53,107 nt of DNA from assembly GCA_027487385.1 (NCBI GenBank), contig JAIYDS010000098.1:1-53107 (forward strand). Direction: 5' to 3'. Below are positions 33,989-42,539 of this stretch, one piece after another. Made by a program: the position numbers and the translations under genes. Each line of letters starts with the position of its first letter. Within the stretch, counting starts at the first letter, position 1. This DNA comes from Acetobacteraceae bacterium (GTDB lineage: Bacteria > Pseudomonadota > Alphaproteobacteria > Acetobacterales > Acetobacteraceae). The notes below the pieces were generated by a model that saw nothing but the letters and a program-made list of their open reading frames with translations, was not told the DNA's origin and searched no databases.

Positions 33989-35403
33989 CGGGCGAGGGAC
34001 AGCAGCGCCGAGCGTGGCGGCATGCCAGGCTCGAATTCCGGCCAGCGCGTCGCCGGGCGGTTGAAGGTAGCGCCGGGCTCGGCCCCCGGCCGGCGCGCCA
34101 CGGTGAAGATGGTGCCGCCATCAGGCGAGGCCACCGCATTGCCGATGCCCGCCGCCCGCGCTGCGCCATAAAGCGGCGTGGCACTGCTGCCCTCCAGCGC
34201 CCAGAGCGTCTGCGCGCGCGGGCCCACCACCCCGCCGGTATCCGTGCCGATCAGCAGCCGGCCGCGCGAATCGGACGTCGCCGTCTGCACCGCGCCCAGG
34301 CGCTGGGTGTTGATCATGCTGCCCGCCATGCCGGGCGATGCGGGGTCCCCACCATCCGGCGAGAAGCTGAGCAGGCCGAAGCCACCGGTGAAGAGCAGGC
34401 GGTTGCCACGCGGGTCCCAGTAAAGGCTGGAGGGCGCGTCGAAGGCCGTGCCATTGGCCGCGCGCGCGGCCTCCACCGGGTTGCTCGCCGCACCCTCGGG
34501 CAGCGGCAGCCAGGTGAGCCGCGTGGCCTGCCATTGCGCCACACTCAGCGTGCCACGGTCCAGCGCATCGGCGTCCCGCGCCGGGCCGGCGGAGACGAAG
34601 CGGAAGAGGTAGCCCCCAGCCCCACGCTCGGCCACATAGACCACGGCCTGGCCGCCGCGCGCCTGCGCCGCCGCCGCATCCGCCTTGCCGAAGCGGCCCA
34701 GCGCCGTCCGCTTCACCGGAATGGATTGCGGGTCCAGCGGGTCCAGCTCCACCAGCCAGCCAAAGCCTTCGCCGCGCTGGAAGCGGCGATCCACGCCGCT
34801 CAGCCGGTTGGACCAATCGGCCGGGTCGCCCTCGGCCAGCAGCAGCGAGGCCCAGGGCGTCGCCGCCCCGCCCCGGATACCCAGCACGCCCTGGATCGAG
34901 CTGCCCACCCGCTCGGCCAGCGGCCCGGACAAGCGGCACAGGGTGTTCCCGGTGAGGCGGCGCGACTGGAAACCGCCATCCACCACGATCCAGCGCCCGC
35001 CCTGCAATTCCAGATTGAGCAGCGAGGCGCCCTGCATCTTCATTGCCACATCCGGTCGGTCCAACCCGCCGGGGAAGGCCATTGCGGCCTCCACCGTGGG
35101 GTGCGCCACGGCCAGCACGGCGCGGGTCACGCCATCGGCCGCCATGGGCGGTACGATGAGGGCGGCGATGCGCGCATCCCAGCCGAATTGCGCGGCCGCA
35201 CCCTCGGCATCCACATGGTTCGGCTCGAAGGGCGGCGCGTCGAAGGTCACGCGGTCGCCCCAGCGGATCAGCACGCCGCGGCGCAGCCCGGCGCCGACCG
35301 TGTCATCCTGCGCCACGGCGGGCGCGGTCTGCGCGGCGGCGCCAAAGGGGGACAGGGCCGGGATCAGCGCGGGCGCGGCGAGCAGGGCGCGACGACGGAT
35401 CAT
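33985..35403 (-). CDS. PhoX-like (DUF839) exported protein
   Basis: 472 residues with a twin-arginine-like signal (MIRRRALLAAPALIPALSPF, then GAAA). The body reads as a DUF839/PhoX beta-propeller: GVLIRWGDRVTFDAP, FGWDARIAALIVP, GGRWIVVDGG, LLLAEGDPADWSNRL, GFGWLVELDPLDPQSIPVKR, YVAERGAGGYLFRFVS, TAFDAPSSLYWDPRGNRLLFT and LLIGTDTGG. PhoX phosphatases use calcium and iron in the periplasm, but many DUF839 proteins of this size have no shown activity. It is coupled by 4-base overlaps to both the upstream molybdoenzyme and the downstream racemase-like gene, so it serves the same pathway or is under the same control. Confidence 0.85.
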   Translation of the reverse strand: MIRRRALLAAPALIPALSPFGAAAQTAPAVAQDDTVGAGLRRGVLIRWGDRVTFDAPPFEPNHVDAEGAAAQFGWDARIAALIVPPMAADGVTRAVLAVAHPTVEAAMAFPGGLDRPDVAMKMQGASLLNLELQGGRWIVVDGGFQSRRLTGNTLCRLSGPLAERVGSSIQGVLGIRGGAATPWASLLLAEGDPADWSNRLSGVDRRFQRGEGFGWLVELDPLDPQSIPVKRTALGRFGKADAAAAQARGGQAVVYVAERGAGGYLFRFVSAGPARDADALDRGTLSVAQWQATRLTWLPLPEGAASNPVEAARAANGTAFDAPSSLYWDPRGNRLLFTGGFGLLSFSPDGGDPASPGMAGSMINTQRLGAVQTATSDSRGRLLIGTDTGGVVGPRAQTLWALEGSSATPLYGAARAAGIGNAVASPDGGTIFTVARRPGAEPGATFNRPATRWPEFEPGMPPRSALLSLAR

Positions 35404-37688
35404 ACGGGCATCTCCTCGATCACCGGAGGAACGAAGGATTTCACCGCCGGCAGCGGGCCGGTCCAGGGCTCCACCCGCACCAGGCAGGATTGGGCGGAAG
35501 GCCCCTGCGTCAGGCTGGAGGTGCCGATATCGGCGGTCAGCACATTGGGGTTGCCGTGTACGCAGAGGCTACCGGGCACGCCGGGCTCCAGCGGATCGAA
35601 CCAGGCGCCGGTCGCCAGCAGGGCCACGCCGCGCGTGAGATTCGCGTCCAGCCGCACACCGGCCAGGCAGGCGCCGCGCGCATTGAAGACGCGCACCACC
35701 TGCCCATCGGCCAGGCCACGCGCCGCTGCATCCTCAGGGTGCATGCGGATGGGCTCGCGCCCCTGGATCTTGTCGGCGGCCGCAATCGGCCCGGGGTCGA
35801 GCTGCGAATGCAGCCGCGTCGGCGGCTGCTGGCTGAGCATGTGCAATTCGTCCGGGGCCGCGCCGCCCAGCCACTCGCGGGGCGTGAGCCAGGTGGGGTG
35901 GCCCGGGCAATCGGCGCGGTCGAAGCCCGCGATGGTCTCGGAAAACAGCTCCACCTTGCCGGAGGGCGTGTTGAGCGGGTTCGCCTCCGGGTCGGCGGCG
36001 AAATCACTAAACTGGGTGAAGGCCTCATGCGGCTCGATCGGTGGCATTTCCACATGGCCCTCGGCCCAGAAGGCGTCGAAGTCCGGCGCGTCGAAGCCGA
36101 GGCGGCCGCAGGCCACGCGCCACTTGTCATAGAGGAAGCGCAGCCAAGCGCCCTCATCCCGCTGCTCGGTGAAGCGGGCGCGGAAACCCGCGGCATCGGC
36201 AAGGTCGGCCAGGATGTCGTGGTCGTGGCGCGCGAGGCCCTGCGGCGGGATGGCCTGGTGCATGGCGCGCACGAAGCGGTCGCGCGAGGAATGCGCGATG
36301 TCATTGCGCTCCAGCGTGGTGGTGGCGGGCAGCACGATATCGGCATGGCGGGCGAGTGCGGTCCACCAGGGCTCCTGCACCACGATGGTCTCGGGGCGGG
36401 ACCAGGCGCGCAACAGGCGGTTGAGGTCCTGGTGGTGGTGGAAGGGGTTGCCGCCGGCCCACCAGACCATCTTGATGTCGGGCAGCGGCAGGTCCCGGCC
36501 ATTGTAGTGCAGCGTCCCGCCGGGCCGTTCCAGCAACTCGGTGACGCGGCCAACCGGGATGAAGTCGGAGACGGGGTTGCGCGCCGCCGGCAGCGTGATG
36601 CCCGGCATCTCCCGCCGCGGATTGCCAATCCCCCCCGAGGAGCCATAGCCGAAGGCCACCCCCTGCCCCGGCTTGCCGATGTTGCCCAGGGCCGCAGCCA
36701 GCGCGATCAGCGCCCAATAGGGCTGCTCGCCGTAATCCGCGCGCTGGAGCGACCAGGCGGCGGTGAGCATGGTGGGCTGCGCCAGGCATTGCTCAGCGAG
36801 GTCCCGGATGGTGGCGGCGGGAACGCCGGTGATGCCCTCAGCCCATTCGGGGGTCTTGCCGGCCAGCGTCGGCGCCAGCTTCTCCCAGCCGACGCAATGG
36901 GTGGCCAGGAAGCCGCGATCCTCACGCCCCAGCGCCACGATGTGTTGGATCATGGCCAGGATCATCGCCGCGTCGGTCCCCGGGCGGATCGGCACCCATT
37001 CGGCGGCCAGAGCATCCTCGGTGTCGCCGCGATAGGGCGAGATATTCACGAAGCGCAGCCCGGCCGCGCGCGCCGCGCGCATATTGGGGCCGTAGGTCAT
37101 GGCCGCGCCGCCCGAGGTGACATAGCCATTCTTGGCGGCGAGCCCGCCGAAGCAGAGCATCAGCTTCGCGTGCTGGGCGATGGCGGCCCAATCCGTCATC
37201 CGGCCCAGCACGATCTCATTCGTGCCGACCACATGCGGGATCAGCGCCTGGGCGGTCGCGTAGGAATAGGCGTTGATGGAATAGGTGTAGCCGCCGCCCA
37301 TGCCCAGGTAGCGCTGCAACTGGCTCTTGGCGTGGTGGAAGCGCCCGGCGGAGGACCAGCCATAGGAGCCGCCGTAGATCGCCGAATCGCCATGCTCGGC
37401 GCGGGTGCGGGCGGTCTCTTCGGCCAGGAGGCGCGTCACGCGGTCCCAACTGACGGGCACAAAGGCGTCGCCACCCCGGGCATGGCCCGAGCGCCGCCCT
37501 TCCAGCCAACCCTTGCGGATGTAGGGCTGGTCCACCCGAGCGGCGCTATGGACCGTGGCCGGCATGGAGTCGATCAGGGAGGCCGGCACCGGGTCCCGCG
37601 CGAAGGGGCGCACGGCGACAAGGCGCCCGCCCTCGGTGACGGCGTCGAAGAAGCCCCAATGGGCGGCGTGCGGCTTTATCTCGGTCAT
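35400..37688 (-). CDS. bisC: Molybdopterin oxidoreductase of the DMSO/TMAO/biotin sulfoxide reductase family
   Basis: 762 residues from the ATG at 37688 (MTEIKPHAAHWGFFDAVTEG), close to BisC (about 777). No CxxC iron-sulfur motif exists at the N-terminus, as in DMSOR, TorA and BisC, and there is no Tat signal, so it is cytoplasmic like BisC. YGGSYGWSSAGRFHHAKSQ (about 105-123) includes Ser108, the expected molybdenum ligand. Further blocks are YSINAYSYATAQALIPHVVG, WAGGNPFHHHQDLN near 405 and LERNDIAHSSRDRF near 450. The cofactor is bis-MGD, for which moaC and moeA occur at 3830-5505. The substrate (biotin or methionine sulfoxide, or another S/N-oxide) is not determined; the symbol is by resemblance. 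Confidence 0.85.
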   Translation of the reverse strand: MTEIKPHAAHWGFFDAVTEGGRLVAVRPFARDPVPASLIDSMPATVHSAARVDQPYIRKGWLEGRRSGHARGGDAFVPVSWDRVTRLLAEETARTRAEHGDSAIYGGSYGWSSAGRFHHAKSQLQRYLGMGGGYTYSINAYSYATAQALIPHVVGTNEIVLGRMTDWAAIAQHAKLMLCFGGLAAKNGYVTSGGAAMTYGPNMRAARAAGLRFVNISPYRGDTEDALAAEWVPIRPGTDAAMILAMIQHIVALGREDRGFLATHCVGWEKLAPTLAGKTPEWAEGITGVPAATIRDLAEQCLAQPTMLTAAWSLQRADYGEQPYWALIALAAALGNIGKPGQGVAFGYGSSGGIGNPRREMPGITLPAARNPVSDFIPVGRVTELLERPGGTLHYNGRDLPLPDIKMVWWAGGNPFHHHQDLNRLLRAWSRPETIVVQEPWWTALARHADIVLPATTTLERNDIAHSSRDRFVRAMHQAIPPQGLARHDHDILADLADAAGFRARFTEQRDEGAWLRFLYDKWRVACGRLGFDAPDFDAFWAEGHVEMPPIEPHEAFTQFSDFAADPEANPLNTPSGKVELFSETIAGFDRADCPGHPTWLTPREWLGGAAPDELHMLSQQPPTRLHSQLDPGPIAAADKIQGREPIRMHPEDAAARGLADGQVVRVFNARGACLAGVRLDANLTRGVALLATGAWFDPLEPGVPGSLCVHGNPNVLTADIGTSSLTQGPSAQSCLVRVEPWTGPLPAVKSFVPPVIEEMPV

Positions 37689-37768
37689 GCGGAGGATATT
37701 GCCCGCTTTCTCCCCTTCCGCGAAGCGCCGGGCGGGATAGAGTGGGGGGAAGCACAAAGGACGCATTC

Positions 37769-39163
37769 ATGACCCCGCCGCGCAATTCCAACGCCGCCCG
37801 CGATATCGCGAACCTCATGCACCCCTACACCGATGCGCGCGCGCATCAGAAGAACGGGCCGCTGGTCATCACACGTGGCGAGGGCGTGCGCGTCTTCGAC
37901 GAACAGGGCAATGCCTATATCGAGACGGTGGCCGGCCTCTGGTGCGCCTCGCTCGGCTTCGACAATGAGCGGCTGGTGCAGGCGGCGCTCAAGCAGATGC
38001 GGCAGCTGCCCTTCTACCATTCCTTCACCGGCCGCAGCCACGAGCCGGCCATTGATCTGGCCGAAATGCTGATCGAGCGCGCCCCTGTGCCGATGAGCAA
38101 GGTGTTCTTCTGCAACTCGGGCTCCGAAGCGAATGACACCGCGATCAAGATGATCTGGTACTTCAACAACGCCATCGGCCGGCCGGAGAAGAAGAAGATC
38201 ATCGCCCGACTGAAGGGCTATCACGGCGTGACGGTGGCCTCGGCCTCGCTCACCGGCCTGCCTTACAACCACAAGCTCTTTGACCTGCCGATCCAGGGCA
38301 TTCTCCACACCGGCACGCCGCATTACTACCACTGCGCCCTGCCCGGCGAGAGCGAGGACCAGTTCACCACGCGCCTCGCCAATGAGCTGGAGGAGATGAT
38401 CCTCCGCGAAGGCCCCGAGACGGTCGCGGCCTTCTTCGCCGAGCCGATCATGGGCGCGGGCGGTGTGATCGTGCCGCCCGCCGGCTACTTCGAGAAGATC
38501 CAGGCCGTGCTGCGCCGGCATGACGTGCTCTTCGTGGCGGACGAGGTGATCTGCGGCTTCGGGCGCACCGGCAGCTACTGGGGCTGCCAGACCTTCAACA
38601 TGCAGCCGGACATCCTGACCTGCGCCAAGGCGCTGAGCAGCAGCTTCCTGCCGATCTCGGCCGTGATGGTGAATGACCGCGTCTTCCAGGGCCTCGCTGA
38701 TGGTTCGGCGGGGCTGGGCACCTTCGGCCATGGCTACACCTATTCGGGCCATCCGGTGCCGGCCGCCGTCGCGGTTGAGACGCTGAAGATCTACGACGAG
38801 ATGGACCTGGTCGGCCACGTCCGGAAGGTGGCGCCGAGCCTGCAGGACGGCTTGCGCCGCCGCTTCGCCGACCATCCGCTGATCGGCGAGATCCGCGGCG
38901 TGGGCCTGATCGGCGCCGTCGAATTCGTCTCCAACAAGGAAACCCGCGCGAATTTCGACCCGGCGGTGAAGATCTCCCCGCGTCTGGTGAAGATCGCGGA
39001 GGGCCATGGCCTCATCATGCGCGCCCTGCCCGGCGATGGCATCGCCTTCTCACCGCCGCTGATCATCACGGCGGAGGAAGTGAATGACATGCTGGACCGC
39101 TTCGGCCGCGCGCTGGATGACCTCACGGTGCAGCTGCGCCGCGAGAGCCTGACCACGGTTTGA
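37769..39163 (+). CDS. Class III pyridoxal-phosphate aminotransferase (omega-amino acid type)
   Basis: 464 residues from the ATG at 37769 with AAGGA 8 bases upstream. A PLP fold I class III enzyme: GLWCASLGFDNERLVQAA near 57-74, the PLP-phosphate loop FFCNSGSEANDTAIKM near 113-128, GYHGVTVASASLTGL near 150-164, VADEVICGFGRTGSYWG near 256-272 (Asp258) and the Schiff-base Lys287 in CAKALSSSFLPIS. It resembles aspartate-aminotransferase-family members that act on beta-alanine, putrescine or other omega-amines with pyruvate. It is divergent from the molybdoenzyme, with 80 bases between starts, and its stop overlaps the next start (TTGA). Confidence 0.92.
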   Translation: MTPPRNSNAARDIANLMHPYTDARAHQKNGPLVITRGEGVRVFDEQGNAYIETVAGLWCASLGFDNERLVQAALKQMRQLPFYHSFTGRSHEPAIDLAEMLIERAPVPMSKVFFCNSGSEANDTAIKMIWYFNNAIGRPEKKKIIARLKGYHGVTVASASLTGLPYNHKLFDLPIQGILHTGTPHYYHCALPGESEDQFTTRLANELEEMILREGPETVAAFFAEPIMGAGGVIVPPAGYFEKIQAVLRRHDVLFVADEVICGFGRTGSYWGCQTFNMQPDILTCAKALSSSFLPISAVMVNDRVFQGLADGSAGLGTFGHGYTYSGHPVPAAVAVETLKIYDEMDLVGHVRKVAPSLQDGLRRRFADHPLIGEIRGVGLIGAVEFVSNKETRANFDPAVKISPRLVKIAEGHGLIMRALPGDGIAFSPPLIITAEEVNDMLDRFGRALDDLTVQLRRESLTTV

Positions 39164-40344
39164 GCGCGCGCCTCTGGCCGCTGGCGGTGGCGCTGGCGGC
39201 CGCACCCTTCATCGTGGTGCTGCAGAACCGAACCCTGGCGCCCATCACGCTGCTGGGCTTCGCGGGCGTGATCCTGGCAGCTTGGCGCTCTGGGTGGCGC
39301 CCCGCGCGCCCGCCGATGCTGGTCTGGCCGGCCGTGGCGCTGCTCGGCTGGGCGGCGGTTTCGGCGCTCTGGGCGCCGGAAGCCGGGCGGGCGCTGGATG
39401 GCGTCTGGCGCCTGGGGCTGACCCTGGGGCTGGCCGTGCTGGCCGCCGATGCGCTGCGGGCGGGGCCGGCAACGCCGCTGCTGGCCCGCGCGGCGGCGCT
39501 GGGGCTGGGCTTGGGCATCGCGGCCGCGCTGTTCGACGATCTGAGCGGCAATGCCCTGCGCGCCTTCGTGCGTGGCATCGCCGAGCCCCCCGCCACGCTC
39601 GCCTTCGGGCTCAAGAACGCGGCCTCGGTCATGGCGCTGCTGTTGCCGCTCGCGGTCTTTGCCACGGCGCTTCCGCGCTGGGTGCGGCTGGCGCTGGGCG
39701 TCTCGGGCGCGGTGGTGGCGCTGCTGCTGCCGGGAGAGAGCGCCAAGCTCGCCGTACTGGCGGGGCTCGCCACGGGTGTGGCGGCCGGTTTCGCGCCGCG
39801 GGCGACGCGCCTCGGCCTGGCGGGGCTGGCGGCGGTGCTGATCCTGGCCCTCCCCTGGCTGCTGGGGGCCGCCCTGCCCCGCGATGCCGGCGCCCTGCCC
39901 AATTCCGCCGCGCATCGCCTGCTGATCTGGGATTTCGCGGCCGAGCGCATCAGCGAGCGGCCCGTGTTCGGCTGGGGCATGGATGCCAGCCGCGCCATTC
40001 CGGGCGGCACGGGCCGGCCAGACGCGGCGCTGCGCGAGGCCTTCGGGCTGACCTCGCCCACCGCGGCGCAATGGTTCTCGAACGCGCAATTGCTGCCGCT
40101 CCACCCGCACAACCTGGCCTTGCAGGTCTGGCTGGAACTGGGCGCCATCGGCGCGGCGCTGATGGCGCTGCTGCTGGCGCTGGCGGCCCTGGCCTGCCGC
40201 AGCCCGGCCGCCTGCGGCGCCTTCGCGGCGGGGATGGTGATTGCCATGCTCAGCTATGGCGCCTGGCAGTATTGGTGGGTCTCCGGACTGCTTCTGGCCG
40301 CGGTCACCGCGGGAGCGCTGCAAGCGGGCCGGGAGGCGCGTTAG
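39160..40344 (+). CDS. O-antigen ligase / Wzy-like membrane protein
   Basis: 394 residues from TTG 39160, which overlaps the preceding TGA. There are 10-12 hydrophobic segments separated by short loops, with a longer periplasmic loop near 255-325 that contains HRLLIWDFAAERISERPVFGWG and HPHNLALQVWLELGAIG. The HxHN and WxLxxxxERPxxGxG elements are the WaaL/Wzy_C signature. It would ligate or polymerise surface glycan in the periplasm. It is the only polysaccharide gene in this part of the window, coupled to an aminotransferase of unclear connection. Confidence 0.83.
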   Translation: MSARLWPLAVALAAAPFIVVLQNRTLAPITLLGFAGVILAAWRSGWRPARPPMLVWPAVALLGWAAVSALWAPEAGRALDGVWRLGLTLGLAVLAADALRAGPATPLLARAAALGLGLGIAAALFDDLSGNALRAFVRGIAEPPATLAFGLKNAASVMALLLPLAVFATALPRWVRLALGVSGAVVALLLPGESAKLAVLAGLATGVAAGFAPRATRLGLAGLAAVLILALPWLLGAALPRDAGALPNSAAHRLLIWDFAAERISERPVFGWGMDASRAIPGGTGRPDAALREAFGLTSPTAAQWFSNAQLLPLHPHNLALQVWLELGAIGAALMALLLALAALACRSPAACGAFAAGMVIAMLSYGAWQYWWVSGLLLAAVTAGALQAGREAR

Positions 40345-40467
40345 CCGGGCGCGGCGCGCGGCGATTGGTGGCAGCCCGGCCGGCATGTTAAGTTTTGGCC
40401 GACAGAACCGGCGCGGGGGCTTCGCCTCCGGCTTCTTCTCCCACCTTCTGAACCAGGCCCCCGACCC

Positions 40468-41259
40468 ATGCGCATCGCCCGACGCACCGCCCTGCTCGCC
40501 CTCTCCGCGACCCCCGCCCTGGCTCAGCCGGCGCCGGCCTCGCTTACCCGCGCCTTTGCCCCGGAGGGCAAGCTGCGGGCGGTGATCAACCTCGGCAATC
40601 CGATCCTCGCCGGGCGGGCGAGCGAATCCGTGCCGCCCCATGGCGTCTCGGTGGATCTGGCGCAGGCCCTGGCGCAGCGGCTCGGCGTCGAGCTGGACAT
40701 GGTCGTGGTCAACGCGGCCGGGCGGGCCGTCGAGACCATGCGCGCCGGCCGGGTGGATATCGGCTTCTTCGCGGTGGACCCGGCGCGCAGCCAGGGCATC
40801 GAGTTCAGCCCGCCCTATATTGAGATCGAAGGCGCCTATCTGGTGCGCGATGCCTCCCCCATCACCCGGATGGAGGAGGTGGACCGGCCCGGCACGCGCA
40901 TCGTGGTCGGGCTGAACAGCGCCTATGACCTCTTCCTGACCCGGGAAATCCGCCAGGCCAGCCTGGTGCGCGCCCCCACCTCGCCCGCTGTCGTGGAGGA
41001 ACTCCTGCGCCAGGGCCTCGATGTCGCGGCCGGCGTGCGACAGCAACTGGAGGCCGACCAGGCGCGCTTCCCCGGCCTGCGGCTGCTGCCGGGGCGCTTC
41101 ATGGTGATCCATCAGGCGATGGGCCTGGCGGCGGGGCGTGACCCTGCGGCGCTCGTTTACCTCACCGCCTTCGTCGAGGAAATGAAGGCCAGCGGCTTCG
41201 TGGCGGCGGCGCTGGCGCGGCATGGCATCGAGGGCGCATCGGTCGCGCCGGCACGCTGA
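40468..41259 (+). CDS. Amino acid-type ABC transporter substrate-binding protein (SBP_bac_3)
   Basis: 263 residues with a signal peptide (MRIARRTALLALSATPALAQ). SBP_bac_3 marks are GKLRAVINLGNPILAG near 33-48, HGVSVDLAQALAQRLGVEL near 58-76, TMRAGRVDIGFFAVDPAR near 90-107 and IEFSPPYIEIEGAYLV near 110-126. It binds an amino acid or related ligand in the periplasm. No permease or ATPase genes are nearby, so it is an orphan receptor. The 123-base gap before it holds the probable promoter. Confidence 0.87.
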   Translation: MRIARRTALLALSATPALAQPAPASLTRAFAPEGKLRAVINLGNPILAGRASESVPPHGVSVDLAQALAQRLGVELDMVVVNAAGRAVETMRAGRVDIGFFAVDPARSQGIEFSPPYIEIEGAYLVRDASPITRMEEVDRPGTRIVVGLNSAYDLFLTREIRQASLVRAPTSPAVVEELLRQGLDVAAGVRQQLEADQARFPGLRLLPGRFMVIHQAMGLAAGRDPAALVYLTAFVEEMKASGFVAAALARHGIEGASVAPAR

Positions 41260-41304
41260 GCGGGGGTTCTCGCGCTGGGGCGCGGGGCGGCGTAGCTTCG
41301 CGCC

Positions 41305-41637
41305 ATGCAACGTTTCTGGTTCAGCGCGGCGGGGCTCTGCGGCGCCCTCGCCGTCGGTCTTGCCGCTGTCGCCGCCCATGTCGCGCTGGATTCGCGGGCC
41401 ATGGTGCAGAATGTCGCCATGCTGCTGGGCTGGCACACGCCGGCGCTGATCGGCCTGGCCCTCTGGCAGCGCGGCGCCTGGGTGGCGGGGCTGCTGCTGG
41501 TGGGGCTCACCCTGTTCAGTGGGGCGGTGCTGATCCGTGCCTTCCTGGGCGTCTCCCTCGGGCCGGTGGCGCCGATCGGGGGCATGACCATGATCGCGGG
41601 CTGGCTGCTGCTCGCGGTGATCGCGTGGCGCCGATGA
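41305..41637 (+). CDS. DUF423 family membrane protein
   Basis: 110 residues with four hydrophobic segments. It has the DUF423 pattern: FSAAGLCGALAVGLAAVAAH near residues 6-25, then RAMVQNVAMLLGWHTPALI near 31-50, FSGAVLIRAFLGVSLGPVAP near 71-90 and a closing GGMTMIAGWLLL. Members (YgdD/YwdK) are small inner-membrane proteins of unknown function. The TGA overlaps the ATG of the methyltransferase (ATGA); DUF423 next to an RlmM-like gene also occurs in enterobacteria (ygdD-rlmM). Confidence 0.88.
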   Translation: MQRFWFSAAGLCGALAVGLAAVAAHVALDSRAMVQNVAMLLGWHTPALIGLALWQRGAWVAGLLLVGLTLFSGAVLIRAFLGVSLGPVAPIGGMTMIAGWLLLAVIAWRR

Positions 41638-42539
41638 TCCGCGCCGCCTATCTGGCCGATGAGGGGCTGGAACGGCCGCTCGCCGAGGAGCTGGAGCTCT
41701 CGGGCCGCCGCGTCTCGGCCTGGCATGGGCGGCTGGCGCTTTCGTCCGACCCGCCGGCACCCGCGGCCTGGGCGCTGGATGTCTGGGATGATCCGCGCGA
41801 AATCCCCGCCCCTTCGGTGAAGCTGGCGGCGGATGGGCTGCGCGCCATCCAGCGCAACTGGTCGCTGGTACCCGCGCTGCATCACCGCCGCGCCGCGCTG
41901 ATCGAGGAGCGGCTGCCGCCGGTGAAGGCGCGGCCCCTGGTGTTTCCCGAGCCGGCCCCGACCGGCCATCTTGGCGGCTGGACGCTGCTGACGCAGGAGC
42001 TGATCCTCGCCTCCCCCACCAAGTCCTCACCCTTTCCTGGTGGGGCGCCGCGCTTTGTGGAAGATCGGGAGGGCCCGCCCTCACGCGCCTATCTGAAGCT
42101 CTGGGAGGGGCTCACGCGGCTGGGCCGGCATCCAGGGCCGGGAGAGAGCTGCCTGGACCTCGGCGCCTCGCCAGGGGGCTGGAGCTGGGCGCTGGCGCAG
42201 CTGGGGGCCCGGGTGACGGCGGTGGACAAAGCGCCGCTGGAGGAGCGCGTGATGGCCGTGCCGAACGTGACCTGGCGGCAGGAAAGCGCCTTCGCCTTGG
42301 CGCCAGAGCCGGTGGATTGGCTCTTCAGCGACGTGATCTGCTATCCGGCGCGGCTCTTTGCGCTGGTGACGCGCTGGCAGGGCTTTGCGCGCAACATGGT
42401 CTGCTCAGTGAAGTTCCAGGGCGAGACGGATCATGCGGCGGCCGCGCAATTTGCCGCGATTCCGGGCGCGCGGCTGTTTCATTCGGCGCACAACAAGCAC
42501 GAGCTGACCTTTGCCGTCCTCGAGGGGGAAACACCATGA
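41634..42539 (+). CDS. rlmM: RlmM-like 23S rRNA 2'-O-ribose methyltransferase
   Basis: 301 residues from the ATG at 41634. The second half is a FtsJ/RrmJ-fold SAM methyltransferase: CLDLGASPGGWSWALAQLGA near 169-188 is the SAM site. The K-D-K-E set can be traced as SRAYLKLWE, WLFSDVICYP, NMVCSVKFQGE and HNKHELTF. The N-terminal 120 residues (AAYLADEGLERPLAEEL, LLTQELILAS) match the THUMP-like part of RlmM/COG2933, which modifies C2498 of 23S rRNA in E. coli. It is shorter than E. coli RlmM (366 residues). It is coupled to DUF423 upstream and to the enolase-family gene downstream by ATGA overlaps. Confidence 0.85.
   Translation: MIRAAYLADEGLERPLAEELELSGRRVSAWHGRLALSSDPPAPAAWALDVWDDPREIPAPSVKLAADGLRAIQRNWSLVPALHHRRAALIEERLPPVKARPLVFPEPAPTGHLGGWTLLTQELILASPTKSSPFPGGAPRFVEDREGPPSRAYLKLWEGLTRLGRHPGPGESCLDLGASPGGWSWALAQLGARVTAVDKAPLEERVMAVPNVTWRQESAFALAPEPVDWLFSDVICYPARLFALVTRWQGFARNMVCSVKFQGETDHAAAAQFAAIPGARLFHSAHNKHELTFAVLEGETP

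Noticed and set aside
35490-37772. 760-codon plus-strand frame opposite the molybdoenzyme
   Set aside because: Antisense shadow of the BisC-like gene, with His/Gly/Arg-rich composition and no motifs.
38791-42084. 1097-codon open frame on the minus strand
   Set aside because: It runs antisense through five well-supported plus-strand genes and is low-complexity Arg/Pro/Gln-rich. No domain is visible.
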